Positions 9,550 to 19,181 of a DNA stretch of 64,000 nt are shown piece after piece. The number at the start of each line of letters is the position of its first letter. Position 1 is the first letter of the stretch. The notes beneath the pieces are model-generated. The model worked only from the letters and a program-made list of their open reading frames with translations, was not told the DNA's origin and made no database searches. The translations under genes were made by a program, and so were the position numbers. Source of the stretch: Pantoea septica (GTDB lineage: Bacteria > Pseudomonadota > Gammaproteobacteria > Enterobacterales > Enterobacteriaceae); contig NZ_MLJJ01000020.1 in NCBI RefSeq assembly GCF_002095575.1, positions 28,013-92,012 on the forward strand, in the 5' to 3' direction.

Positions 9550-9578
9550 ATGTTACGCTGAGACGAAAAAGTCGTCAA
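9550..9578 (-). promoter_or_regulatory. Strong sigma-70 promoter of corA
   Basis: TTGACG (9578-9573) and TAACAT (9555-9550) on the minus strand are separated by 17 bases. It begins just downstream of the uvrD stop codon and reads into corL and corA. Confidence 0.7.
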
Positions 9579-9585
9579 CCGATGA

Positions 9586-11748
9586 CTAAGCGGTTTCCAG
9601 CTTCGCATAAGCGGCCACCAGCCACTTGATGCCCTGCCCCTGAAACGCCACCTGCACGCGGCTGTGCTCGCCGCTGCCCTCCAGATTGATGATGGTGCCC
9701 TCGCCGAATTTCGCATGTTTCACGCGCTGGCCCAGCGAGAAACCGCTGTCGCTTTTCGAGACCGGCGCGCCCATACGCTGATGGCTGACCGGCCGACTGA
9801 CGCTGGCGCGCAGGCGCACCTCTTCGATGCACTCTTCCGGCAGCTCGCCAATAAAGCGCGACGGCCGGTGATAGACCTCTTTGCCATAGAGCCGCCGCGA
9901 CTCGGCATAGGTCAGCGTCAGCTTCAGCATGGCGCGCGTCGCGCCGACATAGGCGAGACGCCGCTCCTCTTCCAGACGGCCGCCTTCATCAATCGACATC
10001 TGGCTTGGGAACATCCCCTCTTCCATGCCGACGATAAAGACCTGGCTAAACTCCAGGCCTTTCGCCGAGTGCAGCGTCATTAGCTGCACCGCATCCTGCC
10101 ACTTATCGGCCTGGCCTTCGCCCGCTTCCAGCGCAGCGTGCGACAGGAACGCCTGCAGCGGCATCAGATCTTCGTCTTCGTCCTGATAGCTGAACTGGCG
10201 CGTCGCCGTCACCAGCTCCTCAAGGTTTTCGATACGCGCCTGGCCTTTTTCGCCTTTCTCCTGCTCATACATCACCCACAGGCCGGAATCTTTGATGACG
10301 CGGTCGGTCTGCACGTGAAGCGGCATCTCGGCGGTTTCGCTCGCCAGCGAATCGACCAGCTCGCAGAAGCGCTGGAGCGCAGAGGCCGCGCGCCCCGCCA
10401 GCGCTTTGGTTTGCAGCAGTTCGCGCGTCGCCTGCCACAGCGTCATCTGACGTTCGCGGGCGGTCTGACGCACCACGTCGAGCGTACGATCGCCCACGCC
10501 GCGCGTCGGCGTATTCACCACGCGCTCAAAGGCGGCATCGTCATTGCGGTTGGCGATCAGGCGCAGGTAGGCGAGCGCGTCTTTGATCTCCTGACGTTCG
10601 AAGAAGCGCATGCCGCCGTAAATGCGATAGGGCATGCTGCTCTGCAGCAACGCCTCTTCCAGCACGCGCGACTGGGCGTTGCTGCGATAGAGAATGGCGC
10701 AATCCTGCAGGGCGTTGCCGTTCTCCTGCCAGGTTTTGATGCGGTTGACCACAAAGCGCGCTTCGTCCAGCTCGTTAAAGGCGCAGTAGATCGAAATAGG
10801 ATCGCCGTCGGTGCCGTCGGTCCACAGCTCTTTGCCGAGACGGCCGTTATTGTTGGCGATCAGGGCGTTCGCCGACTTCAGGATGTTGTTGGTGGAGCGG
10901 TAGTTCTGCTCAAGGCGGATAGTTTCCGCCGCCGGGAAATCCTGCAGGAAGCGCTGGATGTTCTCGACCTGCGCGCCGCGCCAGCCGTATATCGACTGAT
11001 CGTCGTCGCCTACGATAATGACCCGGCCGCTGTCGCCCGCCAGCATGCGGATCCAGGCGTACTGAATGTTGTTGGTGTCCTGAAACTCATCCACCAGAAT
11101 ATTGCTGAAGCGCTCGCGATAGTGATTGAGAATATGCGGCTTATGCAGCCACAGCTCATGGGCGCGCAGCAGCAGCTCGGCGAAATCGACCAGTCCGGCG
11201 CGGTCGCACGCTTCCTGATACGCCTGATAGATGCGCAGCCAGGTCTGCTCCACTGGATTGCCGTAGCTTTCTATATGTTTCGGGCGCAGCCCTTCATCTT
11301 TTTTGCCGTTGATGTACCACATGCCCTGACGCGCGGGCCACTGCTTCTCATCCAGATTCATCGCCTTGATCAGGCGCTTCAGCAGACGCAGCTGATCTTC
11401 GCTGTCGAGGATCTGGAAATCCTGCGGCAGGCCAGCATCGAGATGGTGCGCGCGCAGCAGACGGTGGGCGAGGCCGTGAAAGGTGCCGATCCACATGCCG
11501 CCCTGGCTGGTGCCGATCAGCTGCTCGATACGGTGACGCATCTCCGCCGCCGCTTTGTTGGTAAAAGTCACCGCCATGATTGAATAGGGCGAGCAGTTCT
11601 CTACCGAGAGCAGCCAGGCGATGCGGTGCACCAGGACGCGCGTTTTTCCGCTGCCTGCGCCTGCCAGCACCAGCAGGTTGCTGCGCGGTGCCGCCACGGC
11701 CTCGCGCTGTTTGTCATTCAAACCGTTGAGCAGATCAGAAACGTCCAT
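9586..11748 (-). CDS. uvrD: DNA helicase II UvrD
   Basis: A 720-residue superfamily 1 helicase, the E. coli length when started at ATG 11748 (MDVSDLLNGLNDKQREAV); two upstream codons are dropped. Walker A AGAGSGKT is at about 29-36, Walker B/motif II is in VDEFQDTNNIQY, motif III is in [14 protein letters not shown], and motif VI is in LAYVGATRA. The C-terminal Tudor-like segment (KFGEGTIINLEGSG) that binds RNA polymerase is present. It unwinds DNA 3'-5' in nucleotide-excision and mismatch repair. Its own promoter, LexA box and attenuator lie directly upstream, so it is an SOS gene that can also receive yigB read-through. Confidence 0.98.
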   Translation of the reverse strand: MDVSDLLNGLNDKQREAVAAPRSNLLVLAGAGSGKTRVLVHRIAWLLSVENCSPYSIMAVTFTNKAAAEMRHRIEQLIGTSQGGMWIGTFHGLAHRLLRAHHLDAGLPQDFQILDSEDQLRLLKRLIKAMNLDEKQWPARQGMWYINGKKDEGLRPKHIESYGNPVEQTWLRIYQAYQEACDRAGLVDFAELLLRAHELWLHKPHILNHYRERFSNILVDEFQDTNNIQYAWIRMLAGDSGRVIIVGDDDQSIYGWRGAQVENIQRFLQDFPAAETIRLEQNYRSTNNILKSANALIANNNGRLGKELWTDGTDGDPISIYCAFNELDEARFVVNRIKTWQENGNALQDCAILYRSNAQSRVLEEALLQSSMPYRIYGGMRFFERQEIKDALAYLRLIANRNDDAAFERVVNTPTRGVGDRTLDVVRQTARERQMTLWQATRELLQTKALAGRAASALQRFCELVDSLASETAEMPLHVQTDRVIKDSGLWVMYEQEKGEKGQARIENLEELVTATRQFSYQDEDEDLMPLQAFLSHAALEAGEGQADKWQDAVQLMTLHSAKGLEFSQVFIVGMEEGMFPSQMSIDEGGRLEEERRLAYVGATRAMLKLTLTYAESRRLYGKEVYHRPSRFIGELPEECIEEVRLRASVSRPVSHQRMGAPVSKSDSGFSLGQRVKHAKFGEGTIINLEGSGEHSRVQVAFQGQGIKWLVAAYAKLETA

Positions 11749-11763
11749 AGGCACCGTTCACTA

Positions 11764-11822
11764 AAGAAAACAAAAAGCGAACCCTGAATCATTCGGCTTG
11801 CAGCAAGAAGCATGATTCAGGG
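11764..11822 (-). terminator. Attenuator/terminator hairpin in the uvrD leader
   Basis: On the minus strand CCCTGAATCAT pairs perfectly with ATGATTCAGGG (11822-11812 with 11792-11782). A 19-base loop lies between them, and a T-rich run follows (TTCGCTTTTTGTTTTCTTT, 11781-11763). It lies between the uvrD promoter and start codon, so it would end yigB read-through and attenuate uvrD transcription. An attenuator at this place is known for E. coli uvrD. Confidence 0.7.
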
Positions 11823-11827
11823 CACGA

Positions 11828-11843
11828 CTGGATAAATCTACAG
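11828..11843 (-). promoter_or_regulatory. LexA (SOS) box of uvrD
   Basis: On the minus strand the site reads CTGTAGATTTATCCAG. That is CTGT-N8-CCAG, the same one-base-off form as the E. coli uvrD box (CTGT-N8-CCAG). It lies immediately downstream of the uvrD -10 element. Confidence 0.8.
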
Positions 11844-11845
11844 CC

Positions 11846-11873
11846 ATTATAACAGTGAGGTCAGGGATGCCAA
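11846..11873 (-). promoter_or_regulatory. Sigma-70 promoter of uvrD
   Basis: TTGGCA (11873-11868) and a perfect TATAAT (11851-11846) lie on the minus strand with 16-base spacing. The -10 hexamer overlaps the yigB stop codon. Confidence 0.75.
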
Positions 11874-12563
11874 TCGCGAAATTTCCACGTGCGGCACCAG
11901 CCGCGCATCGGCCACCTGCATCAGGTTGCCGCCGCGCAGGTTGATCCAGCACGCCTGCATGCCGCAGCGCAGCGCGCCAGCCACGTCGGTGGTCAGGTCG
12001 TCGCCCACGTGCAGAATGTGCTCCGGCGCGATGCCGAGCCGCTGCGCGGCGAGATGATACATATCCTGGTAAGGCTTCGCGCGGCCATCCGGCCCGGCGC
12101 GCAGCGCGAACTGGAAATAGTCGGCGATGCCGAGCTGCTCCGGGCGCGCGTTGCCGTTGGTGATCGCCACCAGCGGCACTTTTTCGCCCAGCGCCTTCAG
12201 CGTCTGATGCGTCTCTTCCGGCATCTCGACCTGACTGCGCCAGTGGTGAAAGACGCCCATGATGTCATCGGCGCCCGCCGTCGCTTCCTGCGCGGAGAGA
12301 CCGGCGTTCAGCAGCGCCAGCTCGACCGAGCGTCGACGCCACTCCGTCACGTCGTGATAAATATCGGGCTCGCGCGCCAGCAGCTCGTCGCGCAGCCGTT
12401 GATAATCGAGCGGCGTAAATTCGCGCAGCGATGGATGCCAGGCCTGCAGCGCCGCATGCGCTTCGGCAGTGGTTTTGCGGATCACCGGATAGTTGTCGTA
12501 AAGCGTATCGTCGAGATCGAAAGTCATCGCCTTTACGGCGCGTAGCGGACGGTAAAACTTCAT
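11847..12563 (-). CDS. yigB: HAD-family phosphatase YigB
   Basis: A 238-residue HAD hydrolase with the nucleophile motif FDLDDT (Asp16 and Asp18), [11 protein letters not shown] in the middle, and [22 protein letters not shown] as motif IV. E. coli YigB acts on FMN (riboflavin pathway) and other small phosphates; the substrate here is inferred from that homology. The start overlaps the xerC stop by four bases (ATGA), showing translational coupling in the lptM-dapF-yigA-xerC-yigB run. Its stop codon overlaps the uvrD promoter. Confidence 0.93.
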   Translation of the reverse strand: MKFYRPLRAVKAMTFDLDDTLYDNYPVIRKTTAEAHAALQAWHPSLREFTPLDYQRLRDELLAREPDIYHDVTEWRRRSVELALLNAGLSAQEATAGADDIMGVFHHWRSQVEMPEETHQTLKALGEKVPLVAITNGNARPEQLGIADYFQFALRAGPDGRAKPYQDMYHLAAQRLGIAPEHILHVGDDLTTDVAGALRCGMQACWINLRGGNLMQVADARLVPHVEISRLASLTSLL

Positions 12564-13462
12564 TCGTTCTTTCCTCGTTTGGCGCGGGGATGCGCAGCGT
12601 CATACACCGTCGCCAGATGCTGGAAGTCGAGATGGGTATAGATCTGGGTGGTAGAGAGATTGGCGTGGCCCAGCAATTCCTGCACCGCGCGCAGATCGCC
12701 GCTCGACTCCAGCAGATGGGTGGCGAACGAGTGGCGCAGCTTATGCGGATGAATATGGCTGGCGACGCCCTGCTTCACGCCCCATTCGGCGAAGCGTTTT
12801 TGCACGTTGCGCGCCGAAATGCGGCGTCCGCGGCTGGAGAGAAACAGCGCGTCATCCTCGCTGCCAAAGGCGGCGCGCAGCGGCAGCCACTGTTCCAGCC
12901 AGGTGACGGCGGTGCGTCCGATCGGCACCCGACGCTCTTTACTGCCTTTGCCCACTACCCAGACGTCGCCCGCTTCGAGATCGACGTGGCGGCAGTCCAT
13001 ATTCACCAGCTCCGACAGGCGCAGTCCGCCGCCGTACATCACCTCCAGCATCGTGCGGTCGCGTACCGCCAGCGGATCGTTAAGGTCGATCTCCAGCAGC
13101 TGATTAACTTCGTCGACGTCGATGTTCTTCGGCAGATGACGCGCGTTGCGCGGCGTGGTAATCCCTTTGGCGGGATTGGCGGAGAGTTTGCCCTGGCTGA
13201 CCTGCCAGTCGAGAAAGCTGCGCAGCGCCGACAGACGCAGCGCGAGGCTGCTGGCGCCCAATCCGGCGCGACGGCTGCGCGACGCCATGCTGCGCACCTG
13301 CGCCGGCTCCAGCTGCGCCCAGCTCTCCAGCTTCATCTCTTCGGCCATCTCGCTCAGCGTCGCCAGCTGGCGCGCGTAGTTTTCCTGCGTCAGCGGGCTG
13401 AGCTGACGCTCCACCCTGAGGTAGCGCAGGAATTCGTCGACGGCGGCCTGCAGCGCGTTCAT
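12560..13462 (-). CDS. xerC: Site-specific tyrosine recombinase XerC
   Basis: A 300-residue tyrosine recombinase with an N-terminal SAM-like DNA-binding domain and a C-terminal catalytic domain. The catalytic signature is visible: Arg in GGGLRLSEL, Lys in [37 protein letters not shown], and the nucleophile Tyr275. With XerD it resolves chromosome dimers at dif during division. It overlaps yigA upstream (four bases) and yigB downstream (four bases), as in the E. coli dapF-yigA-xerC-yigB cluster. Confidence 0.97.
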   Translation of the reverse strand: MNALQAAVDEFLRYLRVERQLSPLTQENYARQLATLSEMAEEMKLESWAQLEPAQVRSMASRSRRAGLGASSLALRLSALRSFLDWQVSQGKLSANPAKGITTPRNARHLPKNIDVDEVNQLLEIDLNDPLAVRDRTMLEVMYGGGLRLSELVNMDCRHVDLEAGDVWVVGKGSKERRVPIGRTAVTWLEQWLPLRAAFGSEDDALFLSSRGRRISARNVQKRFAEWGVKQGVASHIHPHKLRHSFATHLLESSGDLRAVQELLGHANLSTTQIYTHLDFQHLATVYDAAHPRAKRGKNE

Positions 13463-14163
13463 GCGCGTTCCACCCAGCGCGACAGCAGCTCCGGCATCAT
13501 CTGCGCCAGATGCTGCAACAGCAGCGTGCCCATGCCGGCCTGATAGTGCTGGCTGTCGCGGCTGCTGAAGATCAGCACGCCCAGATCGCCGCGCTCGCCC
13601 ATCAGCGACATCGCGACCGAACCGATCGCTTTAGCCTGCGGCAGCAGCAGCAGCAGTTCGGGCCCGTTCAGGCTGCCAAGAAAATGGTGCTGCTGGCCGA
13701 AGCGCTGGATGCGCAGCGGCTCGAACGCCTGGCGCGACAGGCTGAGCTGCACGAATTCCGAGGGCGCGCCCAGCCGCCATTTGTCGGCGAAAAGGCGCAG
13801 ATTGGCGCCCGCCAGCCCCAGATCGCGCGCCCATCGATGCAGTCGGTTGAGCATCTCCTGCAGCGAATCGGCCGACGCCAGATGGCCCTGCAGCGCCAGC
13901 AGCCGATCGAACAGCTCATGGTTGGCGCTGGCCTGCTCCATCAGCAGGGTGATCTCCTCTTCCAGCCGCTGGATATGGTTGCGCTGGCGCGCCATATGCC
14001 ACTCCACCAGCGACACGCTGCCGCGCACCGGATGCGGCACCGCCATCTGTTCGACCTGGCGGGCGTTGCGAATAAAGAAATCAGGATTTTGCTGCAGATA
14101 ATCGTTAACGGCCTGATCGTCCAGCAGGATCGTGCTGTCAGCCTGCTCTTCGATATTTTTCAT
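13459..14163 (-). CDS. yigA: DUF484-family protein YigA
   Basis: A 234-residue protein of the DUF484/YigA family, about the E. coli length. The start is ATG 14163, which overlaps the dapF stop (ATGA). An N-terminal segment reads [21 protein letters not shown], followed by a helical stretch and a GAF-like C-terminal half. The conserved [23 protein letters not shown] segment is the family hallmark. Its function is unknown. It always travels between dapF and xerC, which suggests only co-expression. A longer reading frame upstream runs into dapF and is not used. Confidence 0.9.
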   Translation of the reverse strand: MKNIEEQADSTILLDDQAVNDYLQQNPDFFIRNARQVEQMAVPHPVRGSVSLVEWHMARQRNHIQRLEEEITLLMEQASANHELFDRLLALQGHLASADSLQEMLNRLHRWARDLGLAGANLRLFADKWRLGAPSEFVQLSLSRQAFEPLRIQRFGQQHHFLGSLNGPELLLLLPQAKAIGSVAMSLMGERGDLGVLIFSSRDSQHYQAGMGTLLLQHLAQMMPELLSRWVERA

Positions 14164-14984
14164 AGATGAATAAACCCATCGTAAACGTGTGTGGCGGGTC
14201 CGGTCATAAACAGCGGCTGACCGGCCCCTTTCCAGGCGATGTGCAGCGTGCCGCCCGGCAGATCGACGCGCACCTTCGGCGCCAGGATGCCCTGCTGAAC
14301 GCCGCAGGCTACCGCGGCGCACGCGCCGCTGCCGCACGCCTGGGTTTCGCCCGCTCCGCGCTCATAGACGCGCAGGCGAATGTGCTCCGCCGACACCACT
14401 TCCATAAAGCCGACGTTGACGCGTTCAGGAAAGCGCTCGTGGCTTTCCAGCGCCGGGCCGAGGCTTTCAACCGCGGCGGTCTGCACGCTGTCGACCTGGA
14501 TCACGCAGTGCGGGTTGCCCATCGATACCGCGCCGAACATAACGGTCTGTTCGGCGACGCGCAGCAGATAGAGATTTTCCGCTTTATTCGCGCGAAACGG
14601 CACCTGCTGCGGTTCGAAATTGGGCTCGCCCATATTGACGCGCACCAGTTCGTCCGGCGTCACGCTCAATACCATGCGTCCGGTTTGCGTGCTGACGCGG
14701 ATTTCGCTTTTATTGGTCAGCCCTTTCAGCCTGACGAAGCGGGCGAAGCAGCGCGCGCCGTTGCCGCACTGCGCCACTTCGCTGCCGTCGGCATTGAAGA
14801 TACGATAGTGGAAATCGAGATCGGGATCGTAAGGCGGCTCGACGATCAGCAGCTGATCGAAACCGATCCCCAGATGGCGATCCGCCAGCCGGCGAATCAG
14901 CTCCGGCGAGAAAAAGACGTTTTGCGTCACGGCATCCACAACCATGAAATCGTTGCCGAGTCCGTGCATTTTGGAGAACTGCAT
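14160..14984 (-). CDS. dapF: Diaminopimelate epimerase DapF
   Basis: A 274-residue enzyme, the E. coli length, starting at ATG 14984 ([17 protein letters not shown]). The catalytic cysteines are Cys73 in QCGNGARC and the second in [10 protein letters not shown] (about 217). It converts LL- to meso-diaminopimelate for lysine and peptidoglycan synthesis without a cofactor. It is preceded by lptM (29-base gap) and overlaps yigA. Confidence 0.97.
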   Translation of the reverse strand: MQFSKMHGLGNDFMVVDAVTQNVFFSPELIRRLADRHLGIGFDQLLIVEPPYDPDLDFHYRIFNADGSEVAQCGNGARCFARFVRLKGLTNKSEIRVSTQTGRMVLSVTPDELVRVNMGEPNFEPQQVPFRANKAENLYLLRVAEQTVMFGAVSMGNPHCVIQVDSVQTAAVESLGPALESHERFPERVNVGFMEVVSAEHIRLRVYERGAGETQACGSGACAAVACGVQQGILAPKVRVDLPGGTLHIAWKGAGQPLFMTGPATHVYDGFIHL

Positions 14985-15013
14985 TTTTTGCTCCGCCGGG
15001 TGCGCCATTACAA

Positions 15014-15232
15014 TTATTCTGCTGACATGCTGGCGTTGCCGCCGCTCACCAGTCCGTGCGTGTCTGCCTGAGCCGCACGCTGTTGCTGCTGCTTTTTCTG
15101 CTGCTCAGCTTGCTGTGGAGTTTGCGTTTTCGGCTGGTCGGCGGGCGGGAAGTAAAGCGGTCCTTTTAGTCCACAGCCTGCCAGGCTCGTCAGCGCCAGC
15201 GCCATTGCCAACAGGCTTTTTACTCTCTTCAT
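15014..15232 (-). CDS. lptM: LPS-assembly small lipoprotein LptM (YifL)
   Basis: A 72-residue lipoprotein. The start at ATG 15232 gives [20 protein letters not shown] with the lipobox LAGC and lipidated Cys20. The following [12 protein letters not shown] matches the conserved YifL/LptM motif that mimics LPS at the LptD translocon. The tail after residue 40 is very rich in glutamine and unlike that of E. coli, so only the first mature 12 or so residues are constrained. It heads the dapF-yigA-xerC-yigB run. Confidence 0.9.
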   Translation of the reverse strand: MKRVKSLLAMALALTSLAGCGLKGPLYFPPADQPKTQTPQQAEQQKKQQQQRAAQADTHGLVSGGNASMSAE

Positions 15233-15334
15233 CTCTTCTGCTCTTTTGTCCTTAACCTGGTTGCTTATCATCGCAGTTGAAGATGGAAAAGCAACAGGAA
15301 ATCCCCGCAATTCGCGTGCGCGCGGTGACGTTCT

Positions 15335-15362
15335 AAGGAAAGAGCCGCGCGGCGAGCGCGGC
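15335..15362 (-). terminator. Probable terminator of cyaA
   Basis: On the minus strand a 7-bp stem GCCGCGC/GCGCGGC with loop TCGCC is followed by TCTTTCCTT, directly after the cyaA stop codon. The T-run is interrupted, so the terminator is only moderate. Confidence 0.55.
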
Positions 15363-15363
15363 G

Positions 15364-17922
15364 TCAGTGTACCTGGTAGCGCGGCTGGTAGTCGCCGTTG
15401 TCGTTATCCGGCTGTGTGGCGCAAAACTGGGCCAGCGTCTGGCTGCGGAACGGGATCACCTGGAAGCGGTCGCCGGTATTCACGATCTGGTAGAACTGCG
15501 GCAGGTTGAAGTTGATAAAGCTGGAGCCGTAGGTAAAGCGATCGTGGGAAGAGGAGTAAAAGCGGCTGACGTCGCGCACCAGCTCCTCTTTGCTGCCTTC
15601 GCAGTGGTGATAAACCTCGACGCGGTTGGTTTCATCCAGAATATAGATGTTGAAACCCTGCTCGTCGGTGGTGTCTTCGAAGAAGAACTGAATAATGCCT
15701 TCGCTGGCGTAGCCGTTCACGACCGGCGGCAGCGGCGTCTGGTTCGATTCCACTTTGATCGACAGGCCGTGCAGCTTGTTGTTGGAGATCGCGCCGTAGA
15801 ACTCCACCGCGTTTTCCAGCTTCTGCACCGACACGCTCATGCGCTCGAAGAAAAGTCCCCACGTCTGGCCCGCCATGCGCAGCGCTTTAAAGCGGCCCGG
15901 CTCCTGGCGCGTGCTGGAGAGACGCAGCTCAATGCATTCAGAGACCAGCTGCTGAACGCGCGTGCGGATCAGCCCGCGCAGATGCTGGCTGTAGCAGAAG
16001 ACTTCCACCGTGTCCGGCGGCGAAGCGTCCTGATGCATTTTGCCCAGAATGGTTTTCAACGCCTCGATCATCGCCTGCTCGCCGCTGAAGTGCAGCGTGC
16101 GCACTTCGTTCCACGAGTTGCGGTAGAGCAGATCGATGCTGCCGATCAGGCACTGCTGCTGCTGGCCAAAGCTAAAGACGTCGAGCTTGCGGAAGTCGAA
16201 GTGCACCACCTGATTACGGAAAGCGGAGGTCGGATCGTGCTCAAGGTTGACGATAATCGCCAGATGGCGGATTTCGCACGGGCTGTAGAGCGCTTTCGGC
16301 GTCGGCGCAGGCAGGCGCAGCGGGAAGTGCGACGAGACATCGTTCACCAGCTCCTGCAAACGCGCCAGATCGCAGATTTCGTTACCTTTGATATGCAGGC
16401 GCGTTTTGCTGGTCAGCAAGCCGTTGAACCACGCCCAGGCCACCAGCTTATTCAGATAGCGGTTATATTCCAGCGGCTGATGGCTGATGATTGAGCTCAT
16501 GTCCGGCGCCTGGTTATAGAGATACCAGCCTGAACGATTGGCGCGGCCCGCCGGAACATGAATAAAGGTCAGGTTCTCTTCTGAGAGGTCGGGCGAAATC
16601 TGCGGATTGACCAGCGTGACCTTGCCCGGCAGCGCTTCAAAAGCGGCATACAGTTTACGCGTCAGCACGCCGATATCCTGCGGACTCGCGCTGACGCTTA
16701 AATTGTTGCGGCGGGCAAAACGGATCAGGTTGCGATAGCTCTGCATCATCGCATCCAGCAGTTCGTTATGCGCTTCGCGCACGCGTTCGATTTTCCAGCC
16801 GCCGCGGTTGTCGAGAATCGCCAGTTTTTCCTCGTCCCAGCCCCACTCTTTCACCAGCTGCGACAGGATCTCGCGTCGCCAGCCCGAGCGGCTGCTGGTT
16901 TCGTCGGCGCTCAGCTTCTCGCACACTTTCAGGTAGAAGCAGCGGCGCACCAGGTCGAGGCGCGGCTGATCGTCCACGCTGGTCAGGTAGTGCGTCACGC
17001 GCTCCAGCATCATGCAGTAGGGATCGAGGCCGAAGCTGACGATTTCGCCGTCGTGCAGGCGCTGTTTGATATCCATCGCCAGCAGTTGGGTGTTGGGATA
17101 CTCCCAGCTGTAGGCTTCCAGCAGCAGCGTTTTCAGCACCGCTTTATAGGGCGAGTCGATACTTTTATAGAGCTGCCACAGGCTGGCGCCGAAATACTCT
17201 TCCGCCGACAGCGTGCCCAGTCCGCCGAGATCGAGCCACTCGTTAGGCGTCAGCACGCCCTGCGCGTAGAGCGACATCACATAGTCGTCGTAGTGATGTT
17301 CTTCTTCGCACGGCACCATATTCCACAGGATGCGTTTGCCCGCCATGCGCACGGCGGTACGGTAGAATTCGTCCAGCAGCAAAATATGCTGCGTCGAGCC
17401 GCAGTCTTCTCCGCCAAGACTGCCGCTTTCGTTATGGCGGAAGCGGTTTTCATCAATCAGGAAGAAGCTGACTTCCACGCCCATCGATACACACCACTTC
17501 TGCAGCAGTGTGCATTTGCGCTGCAGGTTGAGGCGCTCTTCGTTATCCAGCCATGACTGGTGGCAGACCCATATATCCAGGTCGGAGACGCTGTTCTGCC
17601 CAACCGATGAGGTGCTGCCCATGGAGTAGATGCCGGTGATCGGCATTTCGCCGGTGGGCGATACGTCCAGCGTCAGCTCGCGGCTGCCCGCCAGTTCACG
17701 CATCAGCAGAAGCTGGTTTTCTTCAGGCGTGAAGAAACTGATGCCGCGGGGAACGTTACCGTCGAAGTAACCCGGCATCAGCGGATGATGATAATGTAGT
17801 AAGGTCGGCAGCAGACTGTATACGTGCTGGAAAGCAGGTCCCATCGCAGCCAGCGCGCGATCGACACGCAGCTGATTAATGGCATCCAGTCTCTGTTTCA
17901 GTGTCTCAATGTAGAGGTACAA
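15364..17922 (-). CDS. cyaA: Class I adenylate cyclase CyaA (TTG start)
   Basis: An 852-residue protein (E. coli 848). The start is TTG at 17922, giving (M)[23 protein letters not shown] exactly as in E. coli. No ATG is available in the conserved position, and the upstream in-frame extension is not conserved. The nucleotidyltransferase-like active site [18 protein letters not shown] has Asp114 and Asp116. The C-terminal half is the regulatory domain that responds to phosphorylated enzyme IIA-Glc. It makes cAMP from ATP in the cytosol. A CRP-type site lies about 100 bases upstream and would repress it. The C-terminal tail ([17 protein letters not shown]) differs from E. coli. Confidence 0.97.
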   Translation of the reverse strand: MYLYIETLKQRLDAINQLRVDRALAAMGPAFQHVYSLLPTLLHYHHPLMPGYFDGNVPRGISFFTPEENQLLLMRELAGSRELTLDVSPTGEMPITGIYSMGSTSSVGQNSVSDLDIWVCHQSWLDNEERLNLQRKCTLLQKWCVSMGVEVSFFLIDENRFRHNESGSLGGEDCGSTQHILLLDEFYRTAVRMAGKRILWNMVPCEEEHHYDDYVMSLYAQGVLTPNEWLDLGGLGTLSAEEYFGASLWQLYKSIDSPYKAVLKTLLLEAYSWEYPNTQLLAMDIKQRLHDGEIVSFGLDPYCMMLERVTHYLTSVDDQPRLDLVRRCFYLKVCEKLSADETSSRSGWRREILSQLVKEWGWDEEKLAILDNRGGWKIERVREAHNELLDAMMQSYRNLIRFARRNNLSVSASPQDIGVLTRKLYAAFEALPGKVTLVNPQISPDLSEENLTFIHVPAGRANRSGWYLYNQAPDMSSIISHQPLEYNRYLNKLVAWAWFNGLLTSKTRLHIKGNEICDLARLQELVNDVSSHFPLRLPAPTPKALYSPCEIRHLAIIVNLEHDPTSAFRNQVVHFDFRKLDVFSFGQQQQCLIGSIDLLYRNSWNEVRTLHFSGEQAMIEALKTILGKMHQDASPPDTVEVFCYSQHLRGLIRTRVQQLVSECIELRLSSTRQEPGRFKALRMAGQTWGLFFERMSVSVQKLENAVEFYGAISNNKLHGLSIKVESNQTPLPPVVNGYASEGIIQFFFEDTTDEQGFNIYILDETNRVEVYHHCEGSKEELVRDVSRFYSSSHDRFTYGSSFINFNLPQFYQIVNTGDRFQVIPFRSQTLAQFCATQPDNDNGDYQPRYQVH

Positions 17923-18015
17923 GACGTTTCGCCTGATTGTCCCAGTGTTTAAGCAACCTGTTTCCTCAATCCGCCGCTTAGTAATCGAAAAAGTTGGACG
18001 AATTATTGCTGGAAA

Positions 18016-18031
18016 CGTGATCAATCTAACA
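18016..18031 (-). promoter_or_regulatory. CRP-binding site upstream of cyaA
   Basis: On the minus strand TGTTA-GATTGA-TCACG lies in AGGTGTTAGATTGATCACG, nearly identical to the CRP site that overlaps the main cyaA promoter in E. coli. AATAAT (minus strand, 18007-18002) may be the -10 element next to it. This fits feedback repression of cyaA by cAMP-CRP. Confidence 0.7.
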
Positions 18032-18173
18032 CCTGGCAGATTGACCGTAAAGAAAGTTGCGCTACCTAACAGTTTAGCACGTTCCTGTTCGCTTCCTGCG
18101 CTTTCGGACGCCGGCGCCCGCTTCATCCTCTTTTGACTGGCGAATCTTCCCGCCAGCCCGGTCAAATAATCCG

Positions 18174-18201
18174 TTGAAACTGTCAGCTATCAGCCGACAA
18201 T
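18174..18201 (+). promoter_or_regulatory. Candidate promoter of hemCDXY
   Basis: TTGAAA (18174-18179) and GACAAT (18196-18201) are 16 bases apart, 38 bases upstream of the hemC start. The -10 element is weak, and the overlapping TGATAGGATA could serve instead. Confidence 0.4.
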
Positions 18202-18239
18202 GATAGGATATTCGGTGAACGATCAAAATGGTTAACAGC

Positions 18240-19181
18240 ATGTTAGACAAAATTTTCAGAATTGCTACAAGACAAAGTCCTCTCGCGCTCTGGCAGGCAC
18301 ATTATGTCCAGCAACGCCTGATGGCCGCGCATCCGGGCCTGCGTGTGGAGCTGGTGCCTATGGTCACCAAAGGCGACGTCATTCTCGACACGCCGCTGGC
18401 GAAAGTCGGCGGTAAAGGACTCTTTGTCAAAGAGCTTGAGCTGGCGATGCTGGAAGATCGCGCCGATCTCGCGGTCCATTCGATGAAAGATGTGCCCGTC
18501 GCCTTTCCCGAAGGATTAGGGCTGGTCACGATTTGCGAGCGCGAAGACCCGCGCGACGCTTTTGTCTCAAACCACTACGACTCGCTCGACGCGCTGCCGC
18601 AGGGTGCGGTAGTCGGCACTTCCAGCCTGCGCCGTCAGAGCCAGATTAGCGAACGCCGCCCGGATCTGGTGATTCGCTCGCTGCGCGGCAACGTTGGAAC
18701 GCGTCTGTCGAAACTCGACGCCGGCGAGTATGACGCCATTATTCTGGCGACCGCCGGACTGAAGCGTCTGGAGCTGGAATCGCGCATTCGTCAGCCGCTG
18801 CCGGCGGAAATCTCTCTGCCCGCCGTCGGCCAGGGCGCGGTTGGCATCGAATGCCGCCTCGACGACAGCGTACTGATTAACCTTCTTCAGGCGCTCAATC
18901 ATGACGATACCGCCGTCTGCGTCAAAGCCGAGCGCGCGATGAACACCCGGCTGGAAGGCGGCTGCCAGGTGCCGATCGGCAGCTTCGCGCTGCTGGAAGG
19001 CGACCAGCTGTGGCTGCGCGGCCTGGTCGGCGCGCCGGACGGCAGCGTGATGGTGCGCGGCGAACGTCGCGGCCCGCGCGCCGAGGCGGAAGCGATGGGC
19101 ATCTCTCTCGCCGAAGAGCTGCTCGGCAAGGGCGCGCGTGACATTCTACGCGAGGTCTACCAGGGGCAGCCGCCGGTATGA
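18240..19181 (+). CDS. hemC: Porphobilinogen deaminase HemC
   Basis: A 313-residue enzyme, the E. coli length, starting at ATG 18240 ([19 protein letters not shown]); an ATG 12 bases upstream is not family-like. Visible family segments are [41 protein letters not shown], and the dipyrromethane cofactor cysteine in [10 protein letters not shown] (Cys242). It condenses four porphobilinogens to hydroxymethylbilane in heme and siroheme synthesis. It is divergent from cyaA, with a 317-base shared control region. It overlaps hemD by four bases (ATGA). Confidence 0.98.
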   Translation: MLDKIFRIATRQSPLALWQAHYVQQRLMAAHPGLRVELVPMVTKGDVILDTPLAKVGGKGLFVKELELAMLEDRADLAVHSMKDVPVAFPEGLGLVTICEREDPRDAFVSNHYDSLDALPQGAVVGTSSLRRQSQISERRPDLVIRSLRGNVGTRLSKLDAGEYDAIILATAGLKRLELESRIRQPLPAEISLPAVGQGAVGIECRLDDSVLINLLQALNHDDTAVCVKAERAMNTRLEGGCQVPIGSFALLEGDQLWLRGLVGAPDGSVMVRGERRGPRAEAEAMGISLAEELLGKGARDILREVYQGQPPV

